Numbered from the stretch's first letter, positions 54,146 to 63,583 are shown. The stretch is DNA of 64,000 nucleotides from an uncultured Spirochaetaceae bacterium (GCA_944390015.1 CALXOL010000003.1:97481-161480), one strand, 5' to 3'. The notes: a model not told the origin generated them from the letters alone. Made by a program: numbers and translations.

Positions 54146-56523
54146 ACGTTTTTTTCAAGACACGTGCATACTCTGACAGCATAAGCGAAAGTTTCAGTTT
54201 AGATACGATTCTGATCCCGACATTCTCTGTCGGGTCATTTTCTGCCGCATTCAACCTCGATGCGGCAAAGATTGTCTCTTATGATTTCGAGGACGATCTC
54301 CTTCCCCTCCTCTTCTCCCTCATAAACTCCGTAAACTACGAAGGAAGATTCATAAAGCTTGATTTAGACAGGACAACGCCCCTCATGGGGGACAGGGCGG
54401 GACTTTTCGAAGGTGTCGTCCACCAGTGGGACGGCATAAATGAGAAGCTGAGCCTGAATTTCACAGTAGAGACCGATTTCATCAGTTTCCGCAGCTATGC
54501 CGATGATCTATCATTCAGTGCAAGAGATGAGAATGCGAAGATCCTCAGCGGCAATGTTCTTTCCATAACCCTTTCAAGAGCATGGCCGGTGGAGATCGCC
54601 ATAGAACTCTTTTCAGCCATAAGATATAACGATATCTCTTCATCGACCTTTTACCCAACCCTCTTTATAGACGCACCTCTTTTAAATACGGAGGACATCT
54701 CTTTCGGCCTCAGATTCGGCCTTCTTTCCCTCATCAATGATTTTGGCTGGTCAACGCTTTTTTCATCCAAGAAATCGTATTTCTTCTCAGTGCCTTTCTC
54801 CATCGAGGATGATGAAATGAGCATAGGCCTATATTTCCAGCATGGTGGAATTTACTACAACCTCTTTAATGAGAACTACAAGCCCAGCACCGATGAGGAC
54901 AGCATCGCCGTCTTTTTCGATGCGGATCTCAATTTTGAACGCTTCAAGCTCAATATCAACTCGTTTATAAACCTATCAAGGAGTACACTCTCCCTGATTT
55001 ACGAGAACTCGTACCTTGATCTTGCGTTCTCCTTCCGAATTGGTGATATGGACATACTTATGGGAGCCAGGAAGCAGAACCTGTTCGCTCTTGAGGATTT
55101 TCTATCCACATCGGACTTCTACTTCGGTCTTTCAATGGAAAGCGGAAGTCTTACTACGAGCTTCCAGATACGCTACAGGAACGGGCATCCTGAGATTGGA
55201 TTCTCATCATCTCTTGCATTCATCGACATAGACAACAATGTTTACAGAAAGAGAAATGAGGGGAATTTCAGCCTTCTGTTCGACCTTGGATTTGAAAACT
55301 ATTACGCATCAGGCCTTTACTTCTACATCTCCCCTATTCTTACTTTTGAAGATAGCAGCTATATGTTCTCCCTCCGCGTTCCTCTATATCTTGAGCTAAA
55401 GGATGGGAGTATGAGCCTCGTCTCGCTGAAAGCGGATCCATGGTTTGACATGTGGCAGCATAATTCAACGATAGTGGATGTCTACGACTCCATAACCGAT
55501 GTCTTTTCACTCATTGAGGGCATGAATTTCGGCGATGTAGAGGATTCGGTCTTCTACATTCACGCTTCAAGAGAGGATAAGAGGAATGACGTGTTCTTCG
55601 AGAACTACTCATCATTCGACGCACTGAGCCTCAACATGGGATTCAATTTCTATAACCTCGATTTCGGTCTTTACGTGGATGACCTTGAGAAGCCCAGGAT
55701 AATCGATCCGTATTTCTCATTCTACCCCATCAACGATGCGAACTTCTCACTGAGCATAAGCGCACCTACGGAACTTTTTATGAGCGACATGAGGAATTTC
55801 ACACTACGCACATTCCTCGGTTTCACATATACTCAGCCTTTGGTCAGGGAAAGGCTTTTCTTCAGTTTCTTCCTCTACGGAGAGACCTTTGCTGAATATA
55901 GGGACGGCACACCTGTTAGAGCTGAGGTCATATATGATTTCGAGAAAATGGAGCTCTATGGGTATCTTCTTGGAGGGGAACTCAAATGGGAGAGCCCCAC
56001 ATTCTCATTTACTCTAAACGGGGGGATACATTCTGGAAGCATCTATCCGAACTATTTCAATGCCTTCTCCTCCCTTAACCCTGAGATAGAGCGCGATGGA
56101 CAAGACATTGAAGGCATGAGTTATTATGCCATAATAGAGAGCGCTGTTGAGAAGGAGAACTTCTCCTTCCTCATCCGCTATGGCCTGCCGAACATCCTCT
56201 CCCTTGCAAGGGATGAAAAGCTGTACGAAGGAGATATGCTTACCCTGGATTTTTCCTTCCGTCTTCTTAACGGAGTTGGAATGCATTTAAGCATCTCAAG
56301 GCTCAACTTCATATCATCATTATTCACACTGAAGGATACAGAGTCATACCTTAACAACGAGAACACGATATATTCTGCATCCATTACGAAGGAATTCGAC
56401 AACATGAGCCTTGAAGTGGAACTGAGTACTGTGGCAATCTATGAGGAGGGCAGATACATCAACTCTTATAAGTTGAAAGAGGTCTCTCCAAGGCTTAAGA
56501 TAAATTCAAGGATAGGTTTTTAA
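54130..56523 (+). CDS. Beta-barrel outer-membrane domain, 3' part of the split FecR gene
   Basis: 797 codons open from the A tract; the first ATG in frame is only at 54385 and would give a 712-residue protein with no signal peptide or ribosome site. The sequence alternates short amphipathic beta strands with aromatic ends (LFIDAPLLNTEDISFGLRF, FYFGLSMESGSLTTSFQIRY by parts) and ends in Phe (INSRIGF), as outer-membrane barrels do. It is therefore best read as the barrel of one about 1,070-residue FecR-barrel protein. Its stop overlaps the mutL start (TAATG). Confidence 0.75.
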   Translation, partial: NIDRVDVFFKTRAYSDSISESFSLDTILIPTFSVGSFSAAFNLDAAKIVSYDFEDDLLPLLFSLINSVNYEGRFIKLDLDRTTPLMGDRAGLFEGVVHQWDGINEKLSLNFTVETDFISFRSYADDLSFSARDENAKILSGNVLSITLSRAWPVEIAIELFSAIRYNDISSSTFYPTLFIDAPLLNTEDISFGLRFGLLSLINDFGWSTLFSSKKSYFFSVPFSIEDDEMSIGLYFQHGGIYYNLFNENYKPSTDEDSIAVFFDADLNFERFKLNINSFINLSRSTLSLIYENSYLDLAFSFRIGDMDILMGARKQNLFALEDFLSTSDFYFGLSMESGSLTTSFQIRYRNGHPEIGFSSSLAFIDIDNNVYRKRNEGNFSLLFDLGFENYYASGLYFYISPILTFEDSSYMFSLRVPLYLELKDGSMSLVSLKADPWFDMWQHNSTIVDVYDSITDVFSLIEGMNFGDVEDSVFYIHASREDKRNDVFFENYSSFDALSLNMGFNFYNLDFGLYVDDLEKPRIIDPYFSFYPINDANFSLSISAPTELFMSDMRNFTLRTFLGFTYTQPLVRERLFFSFFLYGETFAEYRDGTPVRAEVIYDFEKMELYGYLLGGELKWESPTFSFTLNGGIHSGSIYPNYFNAFSSLNPEIERDGQDIEGMSYYAIIESAVEKENFSFLIRYGLPNILSLARDEKLYEGDMLTLDFSFRLLNGVGMHLSISRLNFISSLFTLKDTESYLNNENTIYSASITKEFDNMSLEVELSTVAIYEEGRYINSYKLKEVSPRLKINSRIGF

Positions 56524-58304
56524 TGCGTAATATAAATCAGCTTTCAGCAAGGCTTTCGGCACGCATTGCGGCCGGAGAGGTAATAGAGAGACCGGAGAGC
56601 GTACTTCGTGAACTGATCGACAACTCATTGGATGCCGGCTCGGATGAACTCGTGATTGAAATCGAGAATGGCGGCATAGACAGCATAAAGGTCACGGACA
56701 ACGGGAAAGGGATATCAAGAGAGGATCTTGAGGTCATAGCAACGAGACATGCGACCAGCAAGATAAAGGCCGAGGATGATTTATACAACATTAGAACGCT
56801 TGGATTCAGAGGTGAGGCCCTATATTCAATCTCCGCCGTTACGAAGCTGACAATCACATCTTTCGACAGCGAGAAGAAAGAAGGCAACCGGATAGTAATC
56901 GATAATGGGGAGCGTGGAGCTATCACCAGGGCCGCGATAAACAGAGGCACGATAATAGAAGCGGAAAACCTCTTCATGGACATTCCGGCAAGAAGAAATT
57001 TCTTAAAGCGGGCAAGCACCGAGGCCCAGAGCATTAAGGCTCTCGTGATCGCACGCTCACTGGCAACCCCATCAGTTTCATTCAAACTCTACAGCGATGG
57101 TGCACTAAAGCTTAATTTTGATAAGGCAGAAAGCCTTAAGGAACGTGTGATGATGTTCTACCGCCCCATGGGTATAGCAGATGCGGATGTGATGCACCTA
57201 AGGGGAAATGATGAGGATTATTCGATAGACATAGTAGCGACTACGAGTGCGAAATACAGAAGTGACAGGAAGGAGATAAGGATCTACGTGAATGACCGCC
57301 CTGTCGAGGAGTTCAGCCTTACACAGGCAGTGGCATACGGATATGGGGAACTTCTTCCAGGTGGCTCATTCCCATATGCGTGCGTTTTCATCCATGATAA
57401 CCCGGAACTCGTGGATTTCAACATCCATCCTGCAAAGAAGGAAGTAAAGCTCAGGAATATAAAGGATATACATCATGCCATAGTAGTCTTATTGAAAAAT
57501 GGTATCGAGAGGGTGATTCCAGAGATAAAGAGTGAGGATGTCATCACACCATCCCTTTTTCAATCAGATGATAGCAAGCAAAGGCCCTCTTTCTTCCCTC
57601 AAAGCGATAATACCTCGTACCATGCAAGAAGCCACGTCGCATCTCAACCTCTCAGATATAATACTGATATCAGACCAAGGGATGACTCTTGGATAGAGAA
57701 GGCAAAGGAGATCAGAAGAGAGCGGGAGATAAAAAAAGAGAGGGATGTCGAAGTAAAGGAGGAGAGAGTCCAATACCGCTATATCGGGCAGGCATTCAAG
57801 CTCTTTCTCATCGCAGAACTCGATGGTGAGCTCTACTTCGTGGACCAGCATGCGGCACATGAGAGGATAATCTATGATGAGTTGCTGAAAAAAGAGAGCG
57901 TACAACCTCTTCTTGTTCCAATAGAGCTCGATGCAGAGGACGATGTCGTACGTTTTCTTGATGAGAACAGTCAGATATATGAGCGCCTTGGAATCACACT
58001 TGAAAAGAGAAACGGTAAGTACATGATCACATCCCTACCAGCGGTTGCAAGAAGCATCGAGGATGAGATTTCATCATTCATAAGCCTGAACACGGGGGAT
58101 GAGAAGGAACTTGAGAGCAATATATTTGCGATAATAGCGTGTAAGGCCGCGGTAAAAGCCGGTGATACTCTTGACCGCTTCAGTGCAGAGGCAATACTCG
58201 ACAAGGTCTTTCAGATGGAGGAAAAGGCATGTCCGCACGGCAGGACGTTCCTGATAAAACTGAAAGAGAGCGAATTAAGGGAGATGGTAGGCAGGACGAA
58301 ATAG
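56523..58304 (+). CDS. mutL: DNA mismatch repair protein MutL
   Basis: 593 residues. GHKL ATPase: AGEVIERPESVLRELIDNSLDAG, VTDNGKGISREDL, RHATSKI, RTLGFRGEAL. The C-terminal domain has endonuclease-type motifs: DQHAAHERIIYDE (the final Glu of DQHA-x2-E-x4-E is Asp, with Glu one residue later), ACKAAVKAGD and CPHGRTF. It acts with MutS and probably nicks DNA itself, as in MutH-less bacteria. It is translationally coupled to the barrel frame upstream (TAATG) with no obvious ribosome site of its own. Confidence 0.95.
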   Translation: MRNINQLSARLSARIAAGEVIERPESVLRELIDNSLDAGSDELVIEIENGGIDSIKVTDNGKGISREDLEVIATRHATSKIKAEDDLYNIRTLGFRGEALYSISAVTKLTITSFDSEKKEGNRIVIDNGERGAITRAAINRGTIIEAENLFMDIPARRNFLKRASTEAQSIKALVIARSLATPSVSFKLYSDGALKLNFDKAESLKERVMMFYRPMGIADADVMHLRGNDEDYSIDIVATTSAKYRSDRKEIRIYVNDRPVEEFSLTQAVAYGYGELLPGGSFPYACVFIHDNPELVDFNIHPAKKEVKLRNIKDIHHAIVVLLKNGIERVIPEIKSEDVITPSLFQSDDSKQRPSFFPQSDNTSYHARSHVASQPLRYNTDIRPRDDSWIEKAKEIRREREIKKERDVEVKEERVQYRYIGQAFKLFLIAELDGELYFVDQHAAHERIIYDELLKKESVQPLLVPIELDAEDDVVRFLDENSQIYERLGITLEKRNGKYMITSLPAVARSIEDEISSFISLNTGDEKELESNIFAIIACKAAVKAGDTLDRFSAEAILDKVFQMEEKACPHGRTFLIKLKESELREMVGRTK

Positions 58305-58306
58305 AA

Positions 58307-58813
58307 TCAGAGCGTGATGCTGTATGTATTGAAATACTCATCGGTGTAGAAAAGCTTATCCCCTTCATTCACGCTGCTTCCGATTTCAACGGGGCTTTGA
58401 TTCACATACCCCGTTCCACTCATATTTCCTGATAGCACACCATTCTCTATGAATGGAGAGAAATCCTCTTTTAAGAACATGAGGCTCCCCTCTTTGCTTA
58501 CTCCACCATGGCTATAGATGGAAAATGTGTACTCACCTTCAGGAAAGGATGCACCCCTTGTTATCTCAAGAGTCGCCTCATACCTCTCCCCGCCCTTATT
58601 CTCAAGATGACCTGACCATGTGAGCATTTTTTCCGGGGATGAGATGAGAAGCTCATAATCGCTATCCTCTCCTCTCAGGTCAACAGAGAACGTCAGAACT
58701 TCCACATCATCATTTTTTTCAAGTGTAAGGGAAGAGCTTGTGAAATCAAAGCCGCTCTTCTCACATGAAAAGAGCAGCGTTAAGAAAAACAAAGGAACTA
58801 AGAACTTCCTCAT
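58307..58813 (-). CDS. Putative lipoprotein
   Basis: 168 residues. Signal peptide with lipobox LLFSC (Cys17). The mature part is a beta-sandwich-like domain (VEVLTFSVDLRGEDSDYELLIS, EGEYTFSIYSHGG by parts) with no known motif. It overlaps the acyltransferase stop (ATGA) and is the last gene of that unit. Convergent with mutL, two bases apart. Function unknown. Confidence 0.7.
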   Translation of the reverse strand: MRKFLVPLFFLTLLFSCEKSGFDFTSSSLTLEKNDDVEVLTFSVDLRGEDSDYELLISSPEKMLTWSGHLENKGGERYEATLEITRGASFPEGEYTFSIYSHGGVSKEGSLMFLKEDFSPFIENGVLSGNMSGTGYVNQSPVEIGSSVNEGDKLFYTDEYFNTYSITL

Positions 58814-59943
58814 GCTTCTTTTTCTTTCAAATGCTCACGAACCGGATTCGCATAACTGTTGAGCACATAATCACGCACATCATCACTAAGGTGGTTAAAA
58901 CGCTCAAGGAAGCGCTGAGTATCAAAATCCTTGTATTCATCTTTGAACCTGGTGCTTTTTTCAAGGTAGTCGTATGCGAAATAATTCGTATCCCAGAGCC
59001 TGTAGTTCAAATGGATCTGACGGTCAATCTCCCTTGCAACATCCTCAGGCCTATCATACTGCCCTTCTATCGGGGTGCCGAATGAGATATGGATCTTACC
59101 CTTATAACCGCGGATCCCCTTTATCATGGAGATGGTATCCTCGTACTTCCTCTTATCATAATGACCGTCCTTGAGTGTCTTGACCTCTTCACGGCTCATA
59201 TTGATGTCATTAGGATTGTACTGATAGGAAACGGCAGTAGGCACGATCCTTATCTTATTGATCAGCTCTGAGAAGCTTATTCCAGTCCCTTTCTTAGAGA
59301 GATAGAGCATCTTTATGATCGCAGGATGGGTATCATCGATTCCATCCTTGCTTCTTCCGCTCTTCTGAGCAACCCAGATTGAGTAGTTATCCTCCACGAT
59401 CGTATCGACGAAATACTCACTGAGCCTGATCGTCTCAAGATACTTTTCCCTCATCGGAAGATTCCTCTTTACGATGATACCCCCATTAAGACGCATCAGA
59501 TCCCCGATGAACGGATTGGCTATCAGGTTATCGCCGAATGCCATCTGGCACATCGGCCTCTTTGCAAGAAAGAGTGCGTAATCTATGAGCGTACAGTCAA
59601 GAACGATATCCCTATGTGTCGAAATATAGAGATAAGCCTTCTCTGGATCGATATTCTCAGTACCGCTGAATGTAAACCCGTCCGATGTGTTCGACAAAAC
59701 CGCAGGAGAGAATATTCCCATTGTAAGAAGGCCTTGGAAATCAGAATAGCTGTGAACCTTGTCCTTCACGCTGTCGATATATGAAAGGAGGATCTTCTTA
59801 CCGTCCTCCCCCTCTGGCACGAACGAGTTCGCAAAAGATGCGATCTTATCGGTCTGCGCTAGAAAACCGTTCTTGAACTTCTCTTCAAACTCTTCTCCGA
59901 AGTAAGGGGTTATATCCCCGTATTTCTCATACCTATCTTTCAT
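58810..59943 (-). CDS. 1-acylglycerol-3-phosphate acyltransferase family protein
   Basis: 377 residues. PlsC-like core in the middle: ISTHRDIVLDCTLIDYAL, GDNLIANPFIGDLMRLNGGIIVKR and the later KIHISFGTPIEG. The catalytic box is H-R-D-I-V-L-D rather than the textbook H-x4-D, a variant I associate with some Bacteroidetes/spirochaete-type acyltransferases. It presumably transfers an acyl chain in phospholipid or glycolipid synthesis at the inner membrane. Overlaps the PyrD-like gene by 11 bases; a lipoprotein gene follows. Confidence 0.78.
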   Translation of the reverse strand: MKDRYEKYGDITPYFGEEFEEKFKNGFLAQTDKIASFANSFVPEGEDGKKILLSYIDSVKDKVHSYSDFQGLLTMGIFSPAVLSNTSDGFTFSGTENIDPEKAYLYISTHRDIVLDCTLIDYALFLAKRPMCQMAFGDNLIANPFIGDLMRLNGGIIVKRNLPMREKYLETIRLSEYFVDTIVEDNYSIWVAQKSGRSKDGIDDTHPAIIKMLYLSKKGTGISFSELINKIRIVPTAVSYQYNPNDINMSREEVKTLKDGHYDKRKYEDTISMIKGIRGYKGKIHISFGTPIEGQYDRPEDVAREIDRQIHLNYRLWDTNYFAYDYLEKSTRFKDEYKDFDTQRFLERFNHLSDDVRDYVLNSYANPVREHLKEKEA

Positions 59944-60928
59944 TGTTCTGCCCTATAGTCTTAAGGAACTGGACGCGCTCCCAAGCATCACCTCTCTCAT
60001 AATTCTCCTCGGCAAGCTTTCCGATGAAATCATCAAGAGTGGAGTATCCCTTCTCATCCATGAAGGCACTAAGGCCTTCATTCATCTTCCTTATAACGCC
60101 ATAACCGTCCTTCATTACAGCCGAGCAGACCTCCACGGCCTTTGCTCCAGCAAGGAGCATCTTTATAAGCGTATCTGCACTATGGATTCCAGTATTTGCT
60201 GCGATATCAAGACCGACCTCGGCACTCATGAGAGCCGTCCATCTGAGGCTCATGCCGTACTCCGTATCACTGCTTATTGCCTGTGCGCCCTTTACTTCCA
60301 GGCTCTTAAGATCGATGTCCGGTCTGAACGGCCTGTTAAAGAGGACAAGAGCGTCCATGCCGATCTCATCTATCTTCTTTATGACGGAAGAGAGTGATGA
60401 ATAGAAAGAACCGATCTTCATCGAAAGTTTTCCGCTGATTCTGCTTCGTGCAACCTTGGCAAACTCGAAGAGTGCCTTATCGACCTTCTCTCCGCTTACC
60501 GAGGCATTGCTTGCAATCGGGAAATAGTTGAGCTCTATGGCATCAGCTCCACAGCCTGAGAAGCGCTCTGCGTAATCTACCCAGGTTCTCGCACTCTTGC
60601 AGTTTATGGATGCAATTACTGGAATGGAAAGGCTCTTCTTCGCACTCTCTAAAAGTGTAAGATATCTATCAATGTAGAAATCACGTGCCATGGCTGCATA
60701 GTACTCATGGCTGTCAGAATGTGAGAGATACTGCTCATTTCCAAGTGCCTCACGGGAGGCATCTTCCTCTATCTGCTCTTCAAATATTGATTTAAGGACG
60801 ACTGCTCCCGCCCCACTGTCCTCAGCTTTTTTCAGCCCGTCCAGACTGCTTGTAAGCGGACCGGAGGCGATTATAACGGGACTTCTTAAATCGAGCCCCA
60901 TATATTTAGTACTGATATCAGGCATCAT
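59933..60928 (-). CDS. Dihydroorotate dehydrogenase-like flavoprotein
   Basis: 331 residues from the ATG at 60928 (AAGGAG site); the frame to 60961 is longer but unsupported. FMN TIM barrel: YMGLDLRSPVIIASGPLT, GAGAVVLKSIFEEQI, IASINCKSARTWVDYA, ADAIELNYF, MKIGSFYSSL and ANTGIHSADTLIKMLLAGAKAVEV. This is the PyrD-like subgroup often found outside pyrimidine operons. The usual catalytic Ser/Cys loop is not obvious, so a different substrate is possible. Confidence 0.8.
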   Translation of the reverse strand: MMPDISTKYMGLDLRSPVIIASGPLTSSLDGLKKAEDSGAGAVVLKSIFEEQIEEDASREALGNEQYLSHSDSHEYYAAMARDFYIDRYLTLLESAKKSLSIPVIASINCKSARTWVDYAERFSGCGADAIELNYFPIASNASVSGEKVDKALFEFAKVARSRISGKLSMKIGSFYSSLSSVIKKIDEIGMDALVLFNRPFRPDIDLKSLEVKGAQAISSDTEYGMSLRWTALMSAEVGLDIAANTGIHSADTLIKMLLAGAKAVEVCSAVMKDGYGVIRKMNEGLSAFMDEKGYSTLDDFIGKLAEENYERGDAWERVQFLKTIGQNNER

Positions 60929-60991
60929 ATATCTCCTTATTTCTATGATTATATCATGCAAAAGAAGAAATTTTTAGCCTAAATAAGCTAA

Positions 60992-61444
60992 TCACAGGAT
61001 ATATGGTACTAAAAGATTCTTTGAGCAGTATACTATGTAGGTCTCGACCTCTAAGACATTCTCTATCTTAACAAGTTCGTATTTAAAGAAATCAAGAAGG
61101 GAGAAATTATCCTCCTCGCAGAGTTCTACCTCGACCATGAGATCATAGCGCCCAGTGACGACAGCAGCGCTTACAACCCCCCTCAGGCGTGAGAACTCCT
61201 CAGCCTTATGCTCAAGATCAAGGGTCTTCATCTTTACTCCCATCATTATGATCTGGAGGCCGGGAATAAGGGTCGGATCCACGAGTCCTGAAATCTTTAA
61301 AATCCCCTCATCAACCATCTTGTTGACCCTGCTTCTCACGGTATTCTCTGTGATGTCCAGCTCATCGGCAATCGCAGAGAAAGCCTTTCTTCCATCAAGA
61401 AGCTTCTTGATTATCTCTTTATTGGTATCATCAATCTTCTTCAT
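60992..61444 (-). CDS. Lrp/AsnC-family transcriptional regulator
   Basis: 150 residues from the second of two Met (61444; 61450 also possible). N-terminal HTH (FSAIADELDITENTVRSRVNKM) and C-terminal RAM ligand domain (VSAAVVTGRYDLMVEVEL). It is separated from serC by a terminator only a few bases upstream, so it needs its own promoter: TATTCT lies 7 bases before the 61444 ATG. An amino-acid-sensing role near serA/serC is natural but unproven. Confidence 0.88.
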   Translation of the reverse strand: MKKIDDTNKEIIKKLLDGRKAFSAIADELDITENTVRSRVNKMVDEGILKISGLVDPTLIPGLQIIMMGVKMKTLDLEHKAEEFSRLRGVVSAAVVTGRYDLMVEVELCEEDNFSLLDFFKYELVKIENVLEVETYIVYCSKNLLVPYIL

Positions 61445-61455
61445 AGGCATTAGAA

Positions 61456-61487
61456 TAAAAAAGAGTTGGCAAGCCGAAGCCTGCCAA
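61456..61487 (-). terminator. Terminator after serC
   Basis: Minus strand: TTGGCAGGC, TTCG loop, GCTTGCCAA, then CTCTTTTTTA. A stable UUCG-capped hairpin ending about a dozen bases before the Lrp start. Confidence 0.9.
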
Positions 61488-61503
61488 TCCTTTTCAAGAC
61501 GAA

Positions 61504-62583
61504 CTAACCGTTCTTCCTTTCAAACTCAATCATGAAATCTCTTAAGGCGACAACATCATCATAAGGCAGCGCATTATAGAGACTTGCCCTGAGACCACCT
61601 ACGCTGCGGTGTCCCTTAAGGCCGAGCATACCTTCTTTTCCACTCTCTTCAACGAACTTCTTCTCAAGCTCCTCACTTGGAAGGCGGAATACGACGTTCA
61701 TCCTGCTTCTGTACCTCTTATCCACAGGGGAACGGTAGAAATCAGATGAATCAATCACAGAGTAGATCAGAGAACTCTTCTCTTTTGCCCTCTTGAGCAT
61801 TCCCTCTGCTCCTCCGTTCTTCTCTACCCAGTCAAGAACGAGCTTGACAGCCCAGATTGAGAATACAGGTGGAGTATTATATAGTCCCTTGTTCTTTGAA
61901 TGCAAACCATAATCCATGTATGCCGTAAGGTTCTCATTGCGCCTATCGAGCATGCTGCGCTTCATTATGATGAGCGTTGCACCAGCCGGTCCAAGGTTCT
62001 TCTGGACTCCTGCGTAGATCATGGAGAACTTAGAGACATCGACTGGACGGGAGAGAATGTCGGATGACATATCGGCAATAAGTGGTACATCTCCGGTCTC
62101 TGGGAAATCCTGCCACTCAATTCCCCCTATCGTCTCATTAGAGCAGAGGTAGAGATAGGATGCACCCTCACTCGGCTTAACGCTCTTCGGATCTGGAAGC
62201 GTGGTATAGTTTCCTTCCTTATCATCGAAGAAGGCATTGACCTTTCCGATTTTTGATGCGTCACTAGCTGCCTTGTTAGCCCAGGATCCAGTCTTAGCAT
62301 AATCTGCAACACTTCCTGGAAGAAGGAAGTTCATAGGAATCATCGTGAACTGCAGTGTCGCTCCTCCTCCGAGGAAGTAGACATCGTAGTCCTCTGGGAT
62401 ACCCATGAGCCTTCTAAGGGTTAAAAGACACTCATCATACATCTCTTCGAACATTCCACCACGATGGCTGGCTTCAATCATGGAAAGCCCCTGTCCATTA
62501 TAATCGACTATCTGGGCCTTGATCTCCTCGAGCACCTCAACAGGAAGTACCGAAGGACCTGCAAAGAAATTCTTCTTCTTCAT
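61504..62583 (-). CDS. serC: Phosphoserine aminotransferase
   Basis: 359 residues, full length. Class V aminotransferase: FFAGPSVLPVEVL, MIEASHRGGMFEE, FLGGGATLQFTMIPMNFL, the PLP Lys in YAGVQKNLGPAGAT, and LKGHRSVGGLRASLYNA. It converts 3-phosphohydroxypyruvate and glutamate to phosphoserine. Its ATG overlaps the serA stop (TGATG), so the two serine-pathway steps are coupled. Confidence 0.96.
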   Translation of the reverse strand: MKKKNFFAGPSVLPVEVLEEIKAQIVDYNGQGLSMIEASHRGGMFEEMYDECLLTLRRLMGIPEDYDVYFLGGGATLQFTMIPMNFLLPGSVADYAKTGSWANKAASDASKIGKVNAFFDDKEGNYTTLPDPKSVKPSEGASYLYLCSNETIGGIEWQDFPETGDVPLIADMSSDILSRPVDVSKFSMIYAGVQKNLGPAGATLIIMKRSMLDRRNENLTAYMDYGLHSKNKGLYNTPPVFSIWAVKLVLDWVEKNGGAEGMLKRAKEKSSLIYSVIDSSDFYRSPVDKRYRSRMNVVFRLPSEELEKKFVEESGKEGMLGLKGHRSVGGLRASLYNALPYDDVVALRDFMIEFERKNG

Positions 62584-63467
62584 CAGATTTTTCCCTCCTT
62601 AATTAGACCATCAATCGTCTCGATAACCTCATCTCCGATTCTCAGTAGGTTCTCGACGCTGTTTGCTCCGACATGCGGAGTAAGTGTAATATTATCGCAC
62701 TCTAAAAGAGGATTATCCCCTTCCATCGGCTCTACAGAGTATACGTCCGTGCAGAAATGGGATACGGCTCCGCTCTTTAAAGCATCGGCCATATCACGCT
62801 CGACGACACACTTTCCGCGTCCAGTATTGATGATGACTGGAGCCTTTTTCATATGGGAAATAAGAGAAGCATTCATTATTCCTGCAGTCTCATCCGTAAG
62901 CGGAAGATGCATGCTGATGTAATCGGCTTCACTGACTGCCTCTTCAGGAGATGAGACCATCTTTGCAAGATCGGATTTCTCCACGTACTTATCGTATGCA
63001 ACGACATCCATGCCGAACGCACGTGCCCTCTCAGCCACCTTCCTGGCTATGTTTCCCATTCCAAGGAGAGCGAGCCTCTTACCGTAGAGCTCAGTCCTCT
63101 TCGTCTTCTTGTTCCATTCACCTTTCTTCATGGTGTTATCAAAATAAACAATCTTGTTTGGAACGCTGATCATCAGGGCAAATGCAAGCTCTGCGACTGC
63201 AATCGCACTGCTTTTAGGTGTATTGACGGCGATGATGCCTTTTTCCTTGCAGTACTCACGGTCGATGTTGTCCATTCCAACTCCACCGCGGATAATCAAT
63301 TTAAGATTCTTTGCACTGTCGATATACTCCTTAGTGCACTTGGTTTTACTTCTGACTAAGACGACATCAGCCTCTGCAAGGCGTGATACGTCTTCCGTGA
63401 CTTCACTGAAAGCTTTGAGCTTATCAGGAAGACTCTTATCAAACGCATCTGAAATTAGAATGAGCAT
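62583..63467 (-). CDS. serA: D-3-phosphoglycerate dehydrogenase, short form without ACT domain
   Basis: 294 residues. D-2-hydroxyacid dehydrogenase fold: RGGVGMDNIDREY (substrate Arg), NAD motif LALLGMGNIARKVAERA, YDKYVEKSDL and PHVGANSVENL (catalytic His). It is much shorter than the E. coli enzyme and lacks the ACT/serine-feedback domain. Context (serC next) fixes the assignment over other hydroxyacid dehydrogenases. GAGAGGAG ribosome site. Confidence 0.9.
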   Translation of the reverse strand: MLILISDAFDKSLPDKLKAFSEVTEDVSRLAEADVVLVRSKTKCTKEYIDSAKNLKLIIRGGVGMDNIDREYCKEKGIIAVNTPKSSAIAVAELAFALMISVPNKIVYFDNTMKKGEWNKKTKRTELYGKRLALLGMGNIARKVAERARAFGMDVVAYDKYVEKSDLAKMVSSPEEAVSEADYISMHLPLTDETAGIMNASLISHMKKAPVIINTGRGKCVVERDMADALKSGAVSHFCTDVYSVEPMEGDNPLLECDNITLTPHVGANSVENLLRIGDEVIETIDGLIKEGKI

Positions 63468-63555
63468 AATCTTTCTCCTCTCTGAAAAGATTATCTCATG
63501 AGATTAGGTATAAGTCAAATTTTATAGGAAAAATTAACAAAATCAGCAATTTATA

Positions 63556-63583
63556 AAACAAAAAAGCACCCAAAAACGGGTGC
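63556..63583 (-). terminator. Terminator after rpsU
   Basis: Minus strand: GCACCC (63583-63578), loop GTTTTT, GGGTGC (63571-63566), then TTTTTTGTTTT. Confidence 0.85.

Noticed and set aside
54385..56523. Beta-barrel as an independent gene from ATG 54385
   Set aside because: No ribosome site or signal peptide, and barrel-like sequence continues in frame back to the A9 tract.
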